Shown here piece after piece: positions 29,301 to 38,189 of a stretch of DNA of 41,351 nt. The notes beneath the pieces are model-generated. The model was given only the letters and a program-made list of their open reading frames with translations, was not told where the DNA came from and searched no databases. Every line of letters begins with the position of its first letter. Position 1 is the stretch's first letter. This stretch comes from Zelonia costaricensis (taxonomy: Eukaryota; Euglenozoa; Kinetoplastea; Trypanosomatida; Trypanosomatidae): positions 1-41,351 of the forward strand of contig JASAOO010003323.1 in NCBI GenBank assembly GCA_030849075.1, given 5' to 3'. The translations under genes were made by a program, and so were the position numbers.

Positions 29301-30963
29301 CGCCACCGGACGCGCGACGCATGCACACGAAGCGGCCCTCGCGCGTCTGCGCCGGTGTGACGACGATGGCGTCCGGCACGGCAGTGGCGTCGCTGCTGCT
29401 GCTGAAGGAGTTGAAGGGCAGCAGCGACGCGTCCGCCTCGGCGGAGCTGCAGTCGGACGCCGTCGACACGAAGGCGGTGTAGGCGCCGCTGGCGATGCCG
29501 GTGGTGGTGCCGCCGAGGAGGGTCACTGGCATGGCGGCGGCGGCGCTGAACTGCGGGGCGGTGGTGGTGGCCGCTAGGTGCTGGATGGAGAGGGGGGCCA
29601 CGACGGTGCCCTTGCCGTTGTACATCGCACAGACGCTCTTGCGGCCGGCGTGCACGAGGGCGGCGTAGCTGCTCGGCACGATGAAGCGCACATCGTACCT
29701 CGTGATGAAGTACGGCAGCGCCGACGTGGAGGCAGTGCAGCGCCCGCCCACAGCGCCGTTGTTCACCATCGAGAAGGACAACGTCGCCGTGATGACGTGC
29801 GAGACGTCCGTTGTGTACGGCGTGGCCGTCCCGGCACCGGCGAAGCGCGCGGTGGCGAACACGTCGCCGCCGCCCAGCGTCGCCTCCTCCCGCAGCATGA
29901 CACCGCTGGTCGCCATCTGCTGGAGAGCCGTGATGACCGGCGTGATGCGCAGCTGCGCACCGGAGGCCAGAAGGTCGGACGTGCTCAGCGTCACAAGCGT
30001 CAGCGGAAGCGCGGTGACGGCGGCGACGTTGTACAGCTCGTACGGCACCTGGAAGCCGACGGCGCTGGCCGCGGCGTCCACCTGCAGGGCAGAGACGGGG
30101 CCGCTGGTGCCGAAGCGGATGGCGAGGACGGTGTTGGCCGCCTGAAGCGCCTGCACGTTGCGCACAATGGACGCGGTCGCCGCGAGGTAGACGACGTTGG
30201 ACGTGTAGTCCATGACATCGACGTTCGGCACCGCGGCGAAGACGGTGCTCTTCAGGGCCTGCATGACCGATGCGACCGTCGGTGGCGCGGGGGCCGCGCT
30301 GGTGGTTGTCGTCGTGGTAGACGTTGGCGCGGGCGTTGTTGTCGTGGTGGACGTTGGCGCGGGCGTTGTTGTCGTGGTGGAGCTGGTGCTCGCTGAGCCG
30401 CTGCTCGAGTCGGACGCCGGCTGCGGAAACATCGTTGTCGTGGTGTTGGGCGCCGCCGTCGTCGTTGTGGTTGTGGACGTGGTCGTGGTGTTGGGGGCGA
30501 CACTGGTCGTCGTGGACGTGCTCGTCGTTGACGTCGTCGTGTTGGGCGCCGTGCTTGTCGTGGTCGTCGTCGTGGTTGTCGACGTGGTCGTCGCGTCGGC
30601 GCCGTCGGTGCAGAGGTACCGCCCGCTGAGGGACATCGCCACAACGTTCCAGGCACCCGTCTTGCGCAGAATCAGCCGCCGCTGCTCGCCCGCTGGTGGC
30701 GTGAAGCCTGCCGGCACCCACGACACGGCCTCGCCATCGTCCCACTGCACGGCGCCGTTGTTGACAGTGCCTGGCAGGATGGCGAAGGCGATGCCGTTGT
30801 CCACCAGGAATTGCGCGCCCTCGTCGTTCTCGCTGGAGGAGTGGATGACGAAACCGGAGGTGCCGAGGCCGCAACCGCCGGAGGGGGCCGTCAAGACCGC
30901 ACCGCACCGCGCCGCCAGCACCACGCACACGAGCAGCAGCACGATTAAGGCTCGCTGACCCAT
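26317..30963 (-). CDS. Large type I surface-type membrane protein with Thr-rich stalk, family not recognised
   Basis: I do not recognise the family of this 1548-residue protein. Residues 1-22 form a signal peptide (hydrophobic core IVLLLVCVVLAA). A Cys-containing N-terminal domain follows to about 121, then a Thr-rich mucin-like stalk at about 125-228 with repeated APNTTT and PAPTST units, which should be heavily O-glycosylated and carries N-x-T sequons. Residues 229-1395 form a long ectodomain in which a Gly/aromatic/Cys pattern recurs: GRYLC at 114-118, GRFVC at 543-547, VYAVC at 779-783, YFAVC at 985-989. One transmembrane segment lies at about 1396-1420. The 128-residue tail contains a GSGSGS run and NPLY at 1500-1503, an NPxY-type motif. 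The ATG at 30963 is placed just inside the predicted splice site and yields the signal peptide. Function is unknown. Confidence 0.85.
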   Translation of the reverse strand: MGQRALIVLLLVCVVLAARCGAVLTAPSGGCGLGTSGFVIHSSSENDEGAQFLVDNGIAFAILPGTVNNGAVQWDDGEAVSWVPAGFTPPAGEQRRLILRKTGAWNVVAMSLSGRYLCTDGADATTTSTTTTTTTTSTAPNTTTSTTSTSTTTSVAPNTTTTSTTTTTTAAPNTTTTMFPQPASDSSSGSASTSSTTTTTPAPTSTTTTTPAPTSTTTTTTSAAPAPPTVASVMQALKSTVFAAVPNVDVMDYTSNVVYLAATASIVRNVQALQAANTVLAIRFGTSGPVSALQVDAAASAVGFQVPYELYNVAAVTALPLTLVTLSTSDLLASGAQLRITPVITALQQMATSGVMLREEATLGGGDVFATARFAGAGTATPYTTDVSHVITATLSFSMVNNGAVGGRCTASTSALPYFITRYDVRFIVPSSYAALVHAGRKSVCAMYNGKGTVVAPLSIQHLAATTTAPQFSAAAAMPVTLLGGTTTGIASGAYTAFVSTASDCSSAEADASLLPFNSFSSSSDATAVPDAIVVTPAQTREGRFVCMRRASGGAAFAVTFQGGAVVVGGRAQVPPPSPSTTAAASPVLTIFNGSSGVLGLAEFVRPAASDSDTAAYVVAAAIVSESYRVFRFVGVKAGATDADKKAACARARQEATRDAANGVMQLSYPLYLQQATGVLCADSVYVRIDYTVVRPQTWLTSMAGTPDFTARTLVLSAGATYDAVPLVAGSSSMSGTGVGSAPALRLSPDANCAFGSTARIQLYGTQQYVAVPTAAVGVYAVCVGLYNETGTSVFVSTGLQVALASYAVGRSNWVLDAGVDTTEWTPCGSASTCGQHTEQAYVQVCNGAVRSNVWPQRLEGAFVGVNSLPVLMTGNLLKTQATVLMNDLYVPVAAAFAQCQQFSLLPLSTDNGATYGPAAVVLANNPQIAISPAMAASGVVMGFVPWDSTCRGDHTGADVMVARTAAGVSVIDMSGLLFAKTEGYFAVCVRNGESWARVTETYIKVVAAVSTVYRAEGISTGNAAANENSIQLYQTQTAVWAVIGTFSPSVSLLLKLVWNDAACAADAAYTAAMHYVSPSSANVTVEASLVAAAPVGAPSTPRLYPCYATASPGAVAAPMAFEAHRGRAIAVAPLSLASLFYLPHLSIAVTAPADTRLLLTDPQDPPITFVALQVASDASATPQCGAGATYATVLAVDMDDLGRRWMTVPAWVPQALGGGGATDAVLKMCATASSSANPEFVAVDAYLVLSAHGTNLAGGPMSLRLTFQPLNTSTDAIDYAAARAALVTYAATQLNVSEAAVLVAALGSNAFELFIDDALKTGAAPDSALTPTQQLYQVLSKGTGLPLVVQGRENTTAWFALAKAEGVQLVDQSAVSDYPALQLPTSGSGTDTSNFAALSIALFCVVVAPTTIGFVAFSVQQTIPTLSHSRFGKKAAVYAETGDSPPPRNPRPAAERDAEGGSGSGSGSGGGGPKSDESGVPAVSVPLTVVPRAEDTTQNPLYDSEDEAPAAHEMKDMGSSPPLRNDTFVMAKKGISSRSSGTEDDKR
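30305..30380 (-). repeat. 30-bp tandem repeat in the Thr-rich stalk
   Basis: Two and a half 30-bp units (30305-30334, 30335-30364, partial 30365-30380), two substitutions apart in the first pair, encode the repeated PAPTSTTTTT element at about residues 201-220 of the surface-type protein. Neighbouring Thr codons to about 30600 are related but less regular. Length variation between strains or alleles is likely. Confidence 0.9.
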
Positions 30964-33900
30964 TCTCGTGTGGACTGTCAGTTGTAAGGGAGGGGACAGG
31001 CACAGGGAAGCGGGGGGGGGGAAGAAGGGGGGAGGGAGTGCTGCGCACAAGGCGCTTGTCGCAGCCGAGCGGATCAATGGATGAATGAAGTAGGCGTGGC
31101 AGCGGTGCTCGAGTCGATAAGCGCCACGAAACGCCAGAACAAAGCGAACAGAGTTGCCGGTACGCAGATGAGAACGGGCGAGGAGGCAGACACACAAGAC
31201 GCAAAGCAGGCACACGGCTGGTCACCAGAAGCCCCGGGGGGATGACGTCAGAGGCGAAAACAGGCAGGCAAGTCGGGGTGGACTTGGGCAAGTGAACAAC
31301 AGCGGGAGCAGGGTACACGCCGCAAAGAGCTGCGCCGGGGGAACAGCCGATGAGAAAAAGAAACACGGGCAAGGGTAAGATCACAAGAAAATGAAGACAG
31401 AGTACGGGCGAGCCAACAGCTGGACAACAAGCAAGACCGAAGGGAGGCGGATGTGGGCAGCGGCGGGGGTGCGGGTGCGGTCTGGGTACGCAGACAGTGT
31501 ATAACAACGCTGCCCGATGCTGCAGGAGGTTGGCAGTGCCGATGGACACAATAGCAAAGGAGCCACGCCGCCACGACACTACACTACTGACACCGGTTTT
31601 CTTTTTTTGTCAGGGACAGGGGTGAAGAGAAACACAGAAGGCGACGTCAAGGGTCGAGGAGCGGGCCGCACCACCACTACCGCTGAGGTTAGAGGTGTGC
31701 GCCTCACTTCCAGGGCACCGGTAGGTTGTGTGTGCGTGGAGCGGTAGCACGCGCACCTCTGTGGGTTTTCTCTCCTCAAGTTGTGTGAAGACCGTGTGTG
31801 CCTGTGTGCGTGTGCCTGTGTGTGTGTACAGATGGCGGCACGTTAAGGTGTAGTTTTCTCGGTTACGCCGCCTCACACACCGAGTGCGCTGTCGGTGTAC
31901 CGTTTTTCTTTCTCTTCTCTTCAAGCTGGTGCGGCGCTCGTGGCGCGGGCACGCGCGGAGGAGGCCGATACGTGGGAGAGCGTGAAGAGGCGGGGGTGCG
32001 AGTCGTCGGAGAAGGTCGTTGTACCTGCTGCCCCGCACCGTCGCACAATCCAGGTGATCGGTGGGTGTGTGGTTTCACAAAGTGAGTGAGAGATAGCACG
32101 GAGGAGGCGCGAGAGGGGAAAGGGAAGAAAGTTTTGGACCGCGTGCATGGCAAGTTGGAGCGACTTCAGCCAGCGCACTACGGCGCACGTACATCGGCGA
32201 AGCGTCTTGCCTTGGTGCCGAGAGGGGGGGGGGGCGGAAAGCGGGAGAAGGGCGACGCCAGGTCTCGACACCGCAGACGCAGACAACGCTGCTGCGGTCG
32301 CCAACGCTGTTCTGCTGCACGATTTACACAGCGCAGGCGGGGGGGGTGCGGTGCGGGGGCGAAAAGCCGCCGCGCCGCTACCGCGCACACTACCACCACC
32401 GCTGCCGCCGCCGCCCAACGCCAGCTCGACGTGGCACTCCCCTCTCCCCCGCGCCACGCAGCGAGCAGGCGCGAGGGCACAGAGGTTTGAGTGGCGTCGG
32501 ACCTTTGTGTTGTGTCTTTTGTGCGTGTGTGTGTGTGTGTTTTTCTTTCTGGTGACTTGTCTGAGAAGTTGCCGAAAACGCAACGGACAAGTCCAACGCC
32601 AAACGCAGACCAACGCATTCTTCACCTTGACCGGCCTCACCCCGCCCCCCACCCCTCCTCCGCTCACGGGGGCCGCTGCGGGGCACCTCTCCTACTCGAG
32701 CAGCCGTGACAGACGCGAAACGGAGGCGGGGGAGGCAGCGGGAGTGTACCGACACCACACGGCGATGGGACGAGCACACCGCGATCGCGTGTCCTCTACA
32801 ACGGGGGAAGGCGCGTGGTGGCAGAGAGAGAGACGAAGCGACGACGCGGAGAGGGAGGAGCGAGAGGACCTCACGAAAGCGACCAGCGGAATCGCCTGCT
32901 ATCCGCCCAACTCAACGGTGCACCCGACCGCACACACATACACATGCACACACGCAACCACGCGACAAACGACGGGTTGATCGAGCGACGAAGGCACAAG
33001 AAAAACGCGAGCACGCACCGCGCACAAATAGAAGGCACAGACACGAGGGAGAGGTCGGAGAGGAGGGGGTTAAGACACCACGCACAAAGGGGGAGCGGAA
33101 TGTGAGACGCACGTAGGGGACGGAGAGAAAGTAGCGGTGATGACGACATACACACACACAAACACACGCACACGCACACTCGGACACACGCCGGCACCCA
33201 CACGCAAGAACAAGACACATGCAAGCGAAGCGGGGCGCAGGACCCCATAAACAGAGCAAAGACCCAAGCAGGCGCGGCGGCGGCGTCGCGCAAACAACGG
33301 AAGAAAAGAAAGACGCCGACAGCACAGCGCGACGGAAGAGCGTGCTGTGAGAGAAAGGGAAAGGCTAAAGAGAAACACCGTACTTCACATGACATCGTGC
33401 ATTGCCCGCCATCGCCGCCAACGAACACCGCGGTGCCGACTGCGCACACACGGGGCGTGAGAGCAAATGCGAAAAGGGGGAGGGAGGGAAGGAATGGAAT
33501 GGGATGGGGAGAGAGCCCAAGGGGCAGAGAGACGATGAGGTCAGCCCTGCCAACCACGGACGACGGAATGAGTGAGGGATGGGGCGAGGAAGGGAGAGAG
33601 AGAGAGGGTGGCGCTGATGCAGGGCCGCGGCAACCTACGCGGTGCCGCTGCAACGCACGCTGACACGGGGCTGGAGGGGAAACGCGGAAGGGGGGGGCAG
33701 TGGCAGCGCATGTTGCTCCTCACGCGGCACAAGGTCAAGAAGGCGGCAAATTTAAAGCACATGCGCGCACACAAAGCGCCAACACACAGCGCTTTTTGTT
33801 GTAGTCGCTGTCGTTGCGTCCCGTGTGCGCCGCGGCATGTGAACGACGCCTCTCAGCTGGCACTCCTCCGCGTGCCTTCTTGGCTGACGCACGCGACCTC

Positions 33901-34836
33901 ATGTGTGGCAGCGGCTGGTGGTTCAGTTCGGATGGAGTGGAGGGAGAGGACGGAAACAAAAAAAAAACGAAAGAGAGAGGCGGTGGTGAAAAGGGACAAG
34001 ACACCGGCGAGCGCACAAAGTGGCAGACAGCGTAGCTTACATCAGGGACATCGCCCACGCAGAGGAGGAGTGAAGCACACATGCACAGAGGAGGAGAGAC
34101 ACAGAAACGCGTGCACCGTGCGAGGGCACGGGCAGGAGTGGCGGTGGTGGGGACGGGCCGGCCTGCCGGAAGCAGAGGAAAACGAAAGGCGGACACACAC
34201 ACACACGCCTACGCCGGCCGTGATGGGAGAGTGCGGAAGAGGGAAAGATGAACATGAAAAGAAAAAACGAGGAAGGCGGAACTGAGGGTGCGGCGGCGGT
34301 GAGACAGGGCGGGGACGGAGGGTCATAAACTTGAAACGTCGGAGAAGCGAGGGTGAGCCACGGGTGCGAGGGAGACAACGCCCACGCCCGCGACGCCGCG
34401 AGTCGTCGTTCGGAGGGGAGAAAAGTGATGCTGCCGCCGGCGTCCGGGCCGCCTGCGCCGTCCGCTCGCACCCTCTCGACGTTGGCTGAGAAGAACAAAA
34501 CAAAGCGGAAGAGAAGCTAGACAAGGACAAGTGCGTGTGTGCGTGTTCGTTTGTGTTTGTTTGCACATGCACCGCGTCACGCATGTGTGCCTCGCGGCCG
34601 CCTCCCCTGCCGGCTCACGGGAGCGGTATGAGGAGGACACCGCTTTGTGTAAGGGTGCGAGAGAGTGAGACATGGCGAGTTTAGGTGAGGGTCTTGCACT
34701 GCATGCGCGCGACAGCGGCAGCGCCAAAGGTGGCAAACAAAAAGGAGAATAGGCAACTCCCTGCTCCCTTTCGTTTGCCCGAGACATCGAGAAGGGGAAA
34801 GCAGCGCAGGGCGGCGAGGGCGGCGGAGAGGGTGTG
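30964..34836. other. Long spacer between RCK-like kinase and surface-protein gene
   Basis: At 3.9 kb this is the longest internal gap. I see no credible gene on either strand. Transcribed-strand frames across 31610-32038, 31921-32667, 32871-33653 and 33735-34202 are low-complexity Pro/Ser/Cys/Val sequence generated by pyrimidine- and CA-rich DNA. It contains a G run at about 32225-32233, TG/CA runs near 31797-31826, 32524-32541 and 33150-33180, and purine-rich plus strand at about 33470-33610. It probably holds a long RCK-kinase 3' UTR plus the surface-protein 5' signals. Confidence 0.55.
30975..31040 (-). promoter_or_regulatory. Predicted trans-splice acceptor of surface-protein gene
   Basis: The transcribed strand is a strong C/T tract over about 30987-31038 with no AG until 30975-30976. 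The predicted 5' UTR is 11 nt. The in-frame extension upstream of 30963 would then not be in the mRNA. Confidence 0.55.
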
Positions 34837-36063
34837 TCAGAAGTTGAACTCGTCGTCGCTCTCGCCGCCGTTCGTAATTGACGCCTTGCGCTGCTGCGGG
34901 ACGGAGCGGACGACGCTAGGGTTGCTCGTGACGCTGCCCTGCAGCGCAACGCTGCCGGCAAAGGGGGCCGAGGTGCCGCTCGACGAGAGGGGGCTGCGGT
35001 TGCCCTGGTTGAAGAGGTTGGCGTACTTGAAGAGGGACGCGTTCGAGCTAGTCGGTGGCGGACTGCTGTTGCTCGTCAGCCCGACGTTCGTCATGCACTG
35101 CGAGGCGCTGGCGGTGCTGGCGGCCATCTGAAAGGGGTTGTGCGGCTGCCCCGTGGCGATGCCGGCGTAAAGGGCGGAGTTGCCGCCACCACCGGTGAAG
35201 TACGGGTGCTGCAGACACTGCGTCGCCGTCGGCCGCTCCGCTGGGTTGAAGCGGAGCATCTGCTCCATCAAGTCCACCGCAGCCGGTGGCGCGTTGGTTA
35301 GTATCTGCCGCAGCGGTGTGGGGGCGACGGTGGGGAAGCGCATGTTCATGCGGCGGGCCAGCTGGTAGCCCTCGTCCCACTCGCTTGGTGCGGGGGAGCC
35401 GAGCACGGAGCAGATCTTGAAGAGCTGGTCGCTCTCAGAGGTGCCGGGGAAGAGCGGGCGGCAGAGGTACAGCTCAGCAAACATGACCGCGGAGGCCCAG
35501 ATGTCAATGGGCGAGTTGTAGTGCGTTGAGTGCAGCACAATCTCCGGCGCCCTGTACCACCGCGTCGACACGTACTCCGTGAAGGGCGGCCGCGACCGGA
35601 TCTCCTTCGCCAGGCCGAAGTCGGCCACCTTCACGAGGTCGCCGGAGATGAGGAGGTTCTCGGGCTTGAGGTCGCGGTGCATAAAGCCGGCCTTGTGGAT
35701 CGCCTGCACCCCCAGCAGTGTCTGGCACATAATGCTACGTATCTCCTTGTCGCTGAACGCCATCGCGCCGCTCATCTGGTCGGCACGCTGCCGCTGAATC
35801 TGGAAGATGTTCTTCTCGCAGTACTCGAAGATGAGAAAGAGCTCCGTCTTCTCGCGCACCACCTCCTTCAGTTTGATTAGATTCGGGTGCTGCACCTTGC
35901 GCAGCGACTGTATCTCGCGTAGCTGCAGGCACTCCTCCCAGCTGTGGAAGCGCTGCTTCATCTTCTTCACGGCAACAATCTCGCCGGTGCTGGTGTTTTG
36001 TGCCTTGCTCACGGTGCCGAAGGAGCCGTCACCCAGCTGACCCATTACCGTGTAGCGCTCCAT
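34837..36063 (-). CDS. RCK-family (MAK/ICK/MOK-like) MAP-kinase-related kinase
   Basis: The 408-residue product is a CMGC kinase of the RCK family. The kinase domain runs about 4-289: GDGSFGTV at 11-18, AVKKMK at 31-36, HRDLKPEN at 129-136, DFG at 148-150, a TEY dual-phosphorylation motif at 162-164 and RWYRAPE at 168-174. The segment SWEECLQLREIQSLRKV (41-57), followed by KLKEVVRE (64-71), is the MAK/ICK/MOK signature rather than ERK. All catalytic residues are intact. The C-terminal 115 residues are Ser/Asn/Pro-rich and end in an acidic ESDDEFNF. RCK kinases in other flagellates and ciliates control flagellum or cilium length, so a flagellar role is a family-based inference. The ATG at 36063 begins just before the kinase domain. 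Confidence 0.93.
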   Translation of the reverse strand: MERYTVMGQLGDGSFGTVSKAQNTSTGEIVAVKKMKQRFHSWEECLQLREIQSLRKVQHPNLIKLKEVVREKTELFLIFEYCEKNIFQIQRQRADQMSGAMAFSDKEIRSIMCQTLLGVQAIHKAGFMHRDLKPENLLISGDLVKVADFGLAKEIRSRPPFTEYVSTRWYRAPEIVLHSTHYNSPIDIWASAVMFAELYLCRPLFPGTSESDQLFKICSVLGSPAPSEWDEGYQLARRMNMRFPTVAPTPLRQILTNAPPAAVDLMEQMLRFNPAERPTATQCLQHPYFTGGGGNSALYAGIATGQPHNPFQMAASTASASQCMTNVGLTSNSSPPPTSSNASLFKYANLFNQGNRSPLSSSGTSAPFAGSVALQGSVTSNPSVVRSVPQQRKASITNGGESDDEFNF

Positions 36064-37542
36064 CCTCGGCGAAGCGCGGCGACGCCGACCCGACGCGCGT
36101 GTGTCTACGTGAGCGAGCCACCAGCCAGAAAGAGAGAAAGAATTCACTGCAGCCTTTACTTGCCGCACTGGTGTGTATTTTGTGTGTGGGGTGTGTATGA
36201 AAGGTGAGGGAGGGCGGACCGCTGGCAGCGTGCGTCTTGGCGAGTCCCCGGTTCCGCTGGGGCCAAAGGAAAAACGAAGCAGAGAAGATCGAGGATCGCG
36301 TTGGAGCTTGTCAACTCCTCCAGCACGACCTCGCTAGAGCACAGGGTGGGCACGCAAGTGCGGTACCGTCGTAGCCAAGAGCCCACAGAAACGAAAAAAA
36401 GTTGCGACGCGCGCGCGAGGAGCGGGCGCCCTACCGGCCCGTACGGGGTGAGGCGTCGCGTGTGAGAGTGCGCGCCGATGACGAATGCGGTTATGTCAGT
36501 GCCCGACGTGTCGTCCTCTCGCTCACCCACTCGCGTGCACGGCGGGGTGTTCGAGTCTGAGGGCGGCGTGCTGGACTGGGTGCGCTCCAAGGCTTCAAGA
36601 AGGGGAAGGATAAACGCGATGCACCGAGTACCGAATAAGAGGAGCGGGCCGCGTGGGACACGTGAGGGAGACGGACCAGCGTCCGGGAAAGGGATAAGCA
36701 GGTGCGTGTGTGGCACGGCTCCTTCTCTGATCACGGAGACGGAACAAGGGGAGGGGGGCACGAGGGGGGCAGGGCAAAGAGAGGGTGGTGGGTGACATGG
36801 GAAAAGCGTGGCAGCTGTGCGTGCGTGTCTGCGAGAGGACGGGCTGACTCGCGCGCAAGTGCGGGCGTGTGCTCGCGAGCTTCGAGAACCTGGAGAGACT
36901 GTTGCCGCGTAAAGAAACAAGAAACAGCAACCGCCACGAGAAGGACCCGAAAAGCGGCAGGTGACCGCGAGGCAGCAGAATGAGGCCGCCGGCGCGCTAA
37001 TGCGAGTTTCTTCGCTGCCTGTTGAGAGTTTCACCAAAAGGGGGGGACGAGGGCTCAGTGAGCGCGGGAGGCCACCAGACAGCGGTGCCGAGAGACGGCG
37101 GCCCACGGCGCGCCTCGCTCATTTCGTTTTTTTTATTCTGCGGGAATGTGGAGGAGCCCACATGGCGTCGCCAACGACGCCTTTTTTCTTCACTGGATCG
37201 CACCACGCACGCCGTACACGCACGCAGAGAAAGGAAAAGTAGAAACGCGTAGCGCGCATGGCGCACCGCTGCACGTACGCTGGAAAAACAATAGTAGGTT
37301 GCAGCGTCTCAGCAGCAGCTGGGGAAGCTCGCCTTCTGCATCGAGCGCAGACCTCTCCGCCTACCCCATTCTGATGTTCTCTTCTTTTTTCTCCCGTGTC
37401 GCCGAATGCGGATACGATAGCGGGCAACAGCCGTCGCCCAGCTTCGTCCCCCTCCCGGAGGCACGAGATAGAAGAACAGAGGGGGTGGGAGAGAGGGAAG
37501 CAAAGGAGAGAACCATGCCGGGACGCGTCTTCCTGCCTGCAC
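36064..37542. other. Spacer between MBF1 and RCK-like kinase
   Basis: No gene seen. It contains the RCK-kinase acceptor, short T-rich plus-strand runs at about 37127-37137 and 37381-37391, and purine-rich plus-strand sequence at about 37465-37510 just past the MBF1 stop. Confidence 0.6.
36105..36146 (-). promoter_or_regulatory. Predicted trans-splice acceptor of the RCK-like kinase
   Basis: A transcribed-strand TTCTTTCTCTCTTTCTGG tract (about 36125-36142) is followed by its first AG at 36105-36106. The predicted 5' UTR is about 41 nt. Confidence 0.55.
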
Positions 37543-38034
37543 CTAGTCCTGCGGCTTCGGGGTGGGCCGGATCTTGCCCATCGGCTCGCCGGCCTTCGCG
37601 CCGCGCAGGTGCACGCCGAACGCCTTCTCCATCTTCACGATAACGCGCTCGTCTGGCACTGCCTTGCCGCTCTCGTACTCGGCCACGACAGAGGCGCGCT
37701 CGGAGATGCGCTGGGCGAGGTCTTGTTGGGACCAGTTGAGTGCCTGACGCTCCTTCATGATGCGCACGCGCAGCTGCGGGTCGATCTTCTTCACCTTCAG
37801 CGAGTCATTATCCTCGTCGAGCTTCTTGGCGTTGGCGCCAGCGCTGGCCGCCTGCTGGTTGGCACGCTGGTGCTCCTTGCGCTGCACCTGCACACTCTGC
37901 CCGCCCTGCACGGCGCGGTTGGCGTCCCGCTCAGTCACCTTGCGTGGCTGCGTGGCGCCGCCGCCGCCTCGCTGCTGGAAGTTGAAGCGCTGCTCCTCCC
38001 AGTCCTGGCCGGTAGGAATCGTGCCCTTCGGCAT
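37543..38034 (-). CDS. MBF1: Multiprotein bridging factor 1-like co-activator
   Basis: The 163-residue product is MBF1 (EDF1-like), a conserved helix-turn-helix protein known elsewhere as a transcription co-activator bridging TBP and bZIP factors and as a sensor of collided ribosomes. The N-terminal half is basic and Gln-rich with the MBF1 element DWEEQRFN at 11-18 and KLDEDNDSL at 71-79. The Cro/C1-type HTH spans about 88-142, with LNWSQQDLAQRI at 99-110 and VVAEYESGKAVP at 116-127. The C-terminus has the expected LRGAKAGEPM at 143-152. Length is near that of yeast and animal MBF1. Because regulated Pol II initiation is scarce in trypanosomatids, the ribosome-associated role is the more plausible one here (inference). 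Confidence 0.96.
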   Translation of the reverse strand: MPKGTIPTGQDWEEQRFNFQQRGGGGATQPRKVTERDANRAVQGGQSVQVQRKEHQRANQQAASAGANAKKLDEDNDSLKVKKIDPQLRVRIMKERQALNWSQQDLAQRISERASVVAEYESGKAVPDERVIVKMEKAFGVHLRGAKAGEPMGKIRPTPKPQD

Positions 38035-38038
38035 GGCG

Positions 38039-38189
38039 CTGCGATGATAACGGTGAGGGAGTGGGGCAAGAAGCAGACCCAACACAAGTGGAGTTGTGTC
38101 AGCCGGTGAGGAACGAGAGGGGAAAAGGGAAAGAGAGGGGGAGAGACGGGACGACACAACGATGTCGCGTGTGGCCCGGTCCGCGGATA
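38039..38189 (-). promoter_or_regulatory. Predicted trans-splice acceptor of MBF1, 4 nt from ATG
   Basis: On the transcribed strand 38041-38189 contains no AG at all (149 nt) and includes a strong C/T tract at about 38106-38154. The first AG, in CGCAG at 38039-38040, leaves only CGCC before the ATG at 38034. The long AG-free zone makes this acceptor fairly convincing. Confidence 0.6.

Noticed and set aside
28772..31579. 935-codon minus-strand open frame overlapping the surface-protein gene
   Set aside because: It is an alternate frame of the same DNA, with Arg/His/Gly/Ala-rich translation and no domain, while the overlapping frame encodes a signal peptide, stalk and TM.
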